DNA of 64,000 bases, taken from Streptomyces sp. NBC_00704. Its GTDB lineage: Bacteria; Actinomycetota; Actinomycetes; Streptomycetales; Streptomycetaceae. Shown piece by piece: positions 61,918 to 64,000 of this stretch. A program made the translations under genes and the position numbers. The notes under the pieces were generated by a model. It was not told the origin of the DNA, searched no databases, and saw only the letters and a program-made list of their open reading frames with translations. The DNA lies in the NCBI RefSeq assembly GCF_036226605.1, contig NZ_CP109000.1, forward strand, positions 6,878,501-6,942,500, given 5' to 3'. Numbering within the stretch: the stretch's first letter is position 1; the number at the start of each line of letters is the position of its first letter.

Positions 61918-62202
61918 ATGCGCAAGCAGGAGCCGGAGCAGGAGCAGGAGCGGGAAGTCGCCGCGGTGGAGGGCCGTGTCGCGGAGGACGGCGTGCCGCC
62001 GGAGGGCGCTGCCGTAGAAAGCGCTGCGGAGGAAGGCGCTGGGGTGGACGACGCCGTGGAGGCGGGCCGTCGGGCCCGGTTCGGCGCGTTGCCCGAGCGG
62101 GTGCGCCCGCAGGACCTGGTGGAGGAGCGTCCGGCGATGCCCAGAGACCCGGCGCGGGACGCCTACGACCCGGACGAGTTCGCGATCCGGTACGGCCTGT
62201 GA
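61918..62202 (+). CDS. Small acidic protein, conserved in Streptomyces
   Basis: A 94-aa highly acidic protein. The Glu-rich N-terminal half gives way to a conserved-looking C-terminus with FGALPERVRPQDLVEE and DAYDPDEFAIRYGL. I recall similar C-termini in other Streptomyces hypothetical proteins but cannot name a family. ATG 61918 is preceded by GGGGAGGGTGAG. It is monocistronic between a terminator and the convergent dehydrogenase gene. Function unknown. Confidence 0.65.
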   Translation: MRKQEPEQEQEREVAAVEGRVAEDGVPPEGAAVESAAEEGAGVDDAVEAGRRARFGALPERVRPQDLVEERPAMPRDPARDAYDPDEFAIRYGL

Positions 62203-62265
62203 GCCGACGGGGGCGGCCGGGGAAGCACTTCTCCCCGGCCGCCCCCGTCGGGCGGGCCCGTCGTC

Positions 62266-63270
62266 TCAGGAGGACCGCACCTCGGCGATCGTCACCGGCC
62301 GGTGCTCGTGCAGGGACAGCGTGCACGCCTCCGCGATCCAGCCCGCCTCCAGGGCGTCCTCGATCGTGCAGGGCGAGGGCCGGGAGCCCGCCACGACCTC
62401 GGTGAACGCGGTCAGCTCGGCGCGGTAGGCGGCGGTGAAGCGGTCCATGAAGAAGTCGTGCGGGACACCGGCCGGGAAGGTGACGCCGGGCTCCACCGAG
62501 CGCAGCGGCAGCTTGTCCTCCAGACCGACCGCGATGGAGTCGGTGAAGCCGTGCAGCTCCATGCGGACGTCGTAACCCCTGGCGTTGTGGCGGGAGTTGG
62601 AGACCACCGCGATCGTGCCGTCGTCGAGGGTGAGGACCGCCCCGGTGGTGTCGGCGTCGCCCGCCTCCCGGATGTAGTCGGCGCCCCGGTTGCCGCCGAC
62701 GGCGTACACCTCCGTCACCTCGCGGCCGGTCACCCAGCGGATGATGTCGAAGTCGTGCACGGAGCAGTCCCGGAAGATGCCGCCGGACGCGGCGACGTAG
62801 GCGGCCGGCGGCGGGGCCGGGTCCAGGGTCGTCGAGCGGACGGTGTGCAGCTTGCCCAGCTCGCCAGCCCGCACGGCGGCCCGCGCGGCGGCGAAGCCCG
62901 CGTCGAAGCGGCGGTTGTAGCCGATCTGGATCGGCACGGCGCTGCCCCGCACGGCGTCGAGCACCGCGACGCCCTCGGTCATCGTCCTGGCGACGGGCTT
63001 CTCGCAGAAGACGGGGACGCCCGACTCGACGGCGGAGCGGATCAGCCCCGGATGGGCGTCCGTCGCCGCCGCGATCACGACGCCGTCCACCCCGGCGGCC
63101 AGCACGGCCTCGGGGGAGTCCGCGACGTCGGCGCCGAACCGCTCGGCGGCGGTCTTGGCGGCCTCCGCGTACGGGTCGGCCACGACGAGCGACTCGACGG
63201 CGTCGAGTCCGAAGAGGGTCTCGGCGTGGAAGGCGCCGATGCGGCCGAGGCCGAGGATTCCGATGCGCAT
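62266..63270 (-). CDS. Gfo/Idh/MocA dehydrogenase (inositol 2-dehydrogenase-like)
   Basis: A 334-aa NAD-dependent sugar/polyol dehydrogenase. The Rossmann motif GLGRIG is at 7-12; the catalytic EKP is E90-K91-P92. The C-terminal half has CSVHDFDIIRW with the catalytic His/Asp region. It is most similar in pattern to inositol 2-dehydrogenase (IolG), consistent with the nearby sugar transporter. ATG 63270. The transporter operon and this gene are convergent, so they are independently transcribed. Confidence 0.88.
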   Translation of the reverse strand: MRIGILGLGRIGAFHAETLFGLDAVESLVVADPYAEAAKTAAERFGADVADSPEAVLAAGVDGVVIAAATDAHPGLIRSAVESGVPVFCEKPVARTMTEGVAVLDAVRGSAVPIQIGYNRRFDAGFAAARAAVRAGELGKLHTVRSTTLDPAPPPAAYVAASGGIFRDCSVHDFDIIRWVTGREVTEVYAVGGNRGADYIREAGDADTTGAVLTLDDGTIAVVSNSRHNARGYDVRMELHGFTDSIAVGLEDKLPLRSVEPGVTFPAGVPHDFFMDRFTAAYRAELTAFTEVVAGSRPSPCTIEDALEAGWIAEACTLSLHEHRPVTIAEVRSS

Positions 63271-63299
63271 GGGACGTGCAGCTCCTTGAGGGTCTTACG

Positions 63300-63434
63300 G
63301 GAGGGGGACGGGCGGTAGGGAGGCGGGCCGGAGAAGGACCGGTCGGAGGGGGACGGGCGGTAGGGAGGCGAGCCGGGGAAGGGCGGGCCGGACGGGGACG
63401 GGCGGCAGGGAGACGGGCCGGAAGGGGGCGGGCG
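63300..63434. repeat. 45-bp tandem repeat upstream of the dehydrogenase
   Basis: Three 45-base units starting at GGAGGGGGACGGGCGGTAGG (63300, 63345, 63390), about 80-90% alike, in the 348-base gap between the dehydrogenase and the minus-strand gene at 63619. No gene is convincing in this gap. Pyrimidine-rich on the dehydrogenase strand. Confidence 0.85.
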
Positions 63435-63618
63435 GGAGGGAGGAACGTGGGGGTGGGGGAGCGCAGGCGTGGGGCCGGTGGTGATGGCCCGGCCGGGCCG
63501 GGACCGTCCCGACCACGCGTCGGCGATGCCGGCCCGGCCGCACCGGGCCCGCGCGTCGGCTGCCGTGGCCGGCGCGGACGATGTCGTCGTGGGGAAGTCC
63601 CATGCCCGCCCCCTTCCC

Positions 63619-64000
63619 TCAGCTGGTGCGGCGCTGGGCGGCCGTCCGCAACGCGTCCCGCAGGGTGCGCGGGGTCCACTCCTCGTGCAGCGCCCGGCGC
63701 ACGAGGTCGGCCTGCGAGGGCGGTGCGAGACCGTCGAGGGGAGGGTCGGCGTCGAGGTTGGTGGGGAAGGGGTAGCCCTCCGCGCTCGCGGCGACGACCC
63801 GCTCCAGCCAGTCCTCGTCCGCGCCCTGCGCCCGGCGTCGCAGCAGGACGGGGAAGACCGCACCCGCCACCGCCTCACGGTCCACCGTCTCCATCGCCCG
63901 CCCGAAGGCCGAGGACACCTGGAGCAGGTTGGCCGTGCGGCGCACGTCGGCGGTGCGGTTGCGGCCCGCCGCGTGCAGCACGGCCGGGTTGAAGAACACG
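63619..64000 (-). CDS. Partial C-terminus, possibly a phytanoyl-CoA dioxygenase-like protein
   Basis: The frame is open to the window edge, so only the C-terminal ~127 residues are seen. FFNPAVLHAAGRNRTADVRR near the edge fits the distal His and downstream Arg of PhyH-type Fe(II)/2-oxoglutarate dioxygenases. The rest (FPVLLRRRAQGADEDWLERV; YPFPTNLDADPPLDG) is family-specific. It lies upstream of the inositol-type dehydrogenase on the same strand with a repeat array between. Identity is uncertain. Confidence 0.5.
   Translation of the reverse strand, partial: VFFNPAVLHAAGRNRTADVRRTANLLQVSSAFGRAMETVDREAVAGAVFPVLLRRRAQGADEDWLERVVAASAEGYPFPTNLDADPPLDGLAPPSQADLVRRALHEEWTPRTLRDALRTAAQRRTS

Overview
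The window is a high-GC actinobacterial chromosome segment, almost certainly Streptomyces. The support is third-position G/C, dense translationally coupled operons (GTGA/ATGA overlaps), GTG and TTG starts, a conservon, a WhiB-like protein, paired XRE-cupin regulators and a complete Streptomyces-type hopanoid cluster. I see no prophage, insertion sequence or CRISPR array.

Region 1 (1-5676, +): an operon for an uncharacterised cell-surface polymer or phosphodiester lipid. It encodes a DUF5941-type membrane protein (5' cut by the window), a nucleotidyltransferase, a glycerol-1-phosphate-dehydrogenase-like enzyme, a CDP-alcohol phosphatidyltransferase, a GT2 glycosyltransferase and a TagG/TagH-type ABC exporter. 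It ends at a strong hairpin terminator.

Region 2 (5974-19022, +): the hopanoid operon. hpnC, hpnD and hpnE make squalene; a polyprenyl synthase supplies prenyl diphosphate; squalene-hopene cyclase makes hopene; HpnH, HpnG and HpnO build the C35 aminobacteriohopanetriol side chain. Dedicated ispG and dxs paralogues feed the MEP pathway. Two very small ORFs sit inside the operon: a 21-codon leader before hpnC and a 50-aa DUF6380-like protein between hpnD and hpnE. It is followed by an XRE-cupin regulator with twin palindromes in its promoter and a coupled 40-aa membrane protein.

Region 3 (19901-40997): mixed metabolic and envelope genes. These are a tyrosine phosphatase, a GH36 alpha-galactosidase, a LysM/M23 cell-wall peptidase behind a ydaO-type c-di-AMP riboswitch, an SGNH esterase, a SIMPL-domain protein, a TetR regulator, an amino-acid dehydrogenase with a repeat tail, an MBL-fold hydrolase, a conservon (cvnA-B-C-D plus a GAF protein), a GPP34 protein, threonine catabolism (tdh-kbl), a LysR regulator, an XRE-cupin/GNAT pair and a YjbR protein.

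Region 4 (41108-54436): a stretch bounded by two identical tRNA-Pro(GGG) genes. It holds murJ, a NUDIX-like protein, a glutamine-synthetase-like/amidohydrolase pair, a DUF574 methyltransferase, a HAD phosphatase, a DUF3140 protein, a coupled whiB-dps pair, a lipase, a thiolase, a TSUP transporter, cobF and a DUF309 protein.

Region 5 (54705-64000): a TetR regulator, an acyl-CoA dehydrogenase and an SDR that look like fatty-acid or branched-acid oxidation. After these comes a GntR-controlled sugar ABC transporter (binding lipoprotein, permease, single-domain ATPase) with a Gfo/Idh/MocA dehydrogenase, most plausibly for inositol. A partial possible PhyH-type dioxygenase runs off the end.

The best candidates for undescribed biology are the CDP-alcohol/G1P-dehydrogenase export operon, the micro-ORFs of the hopanoid operon, the XRE-cupin operator arrays, and the whiB-dps fusion operon.
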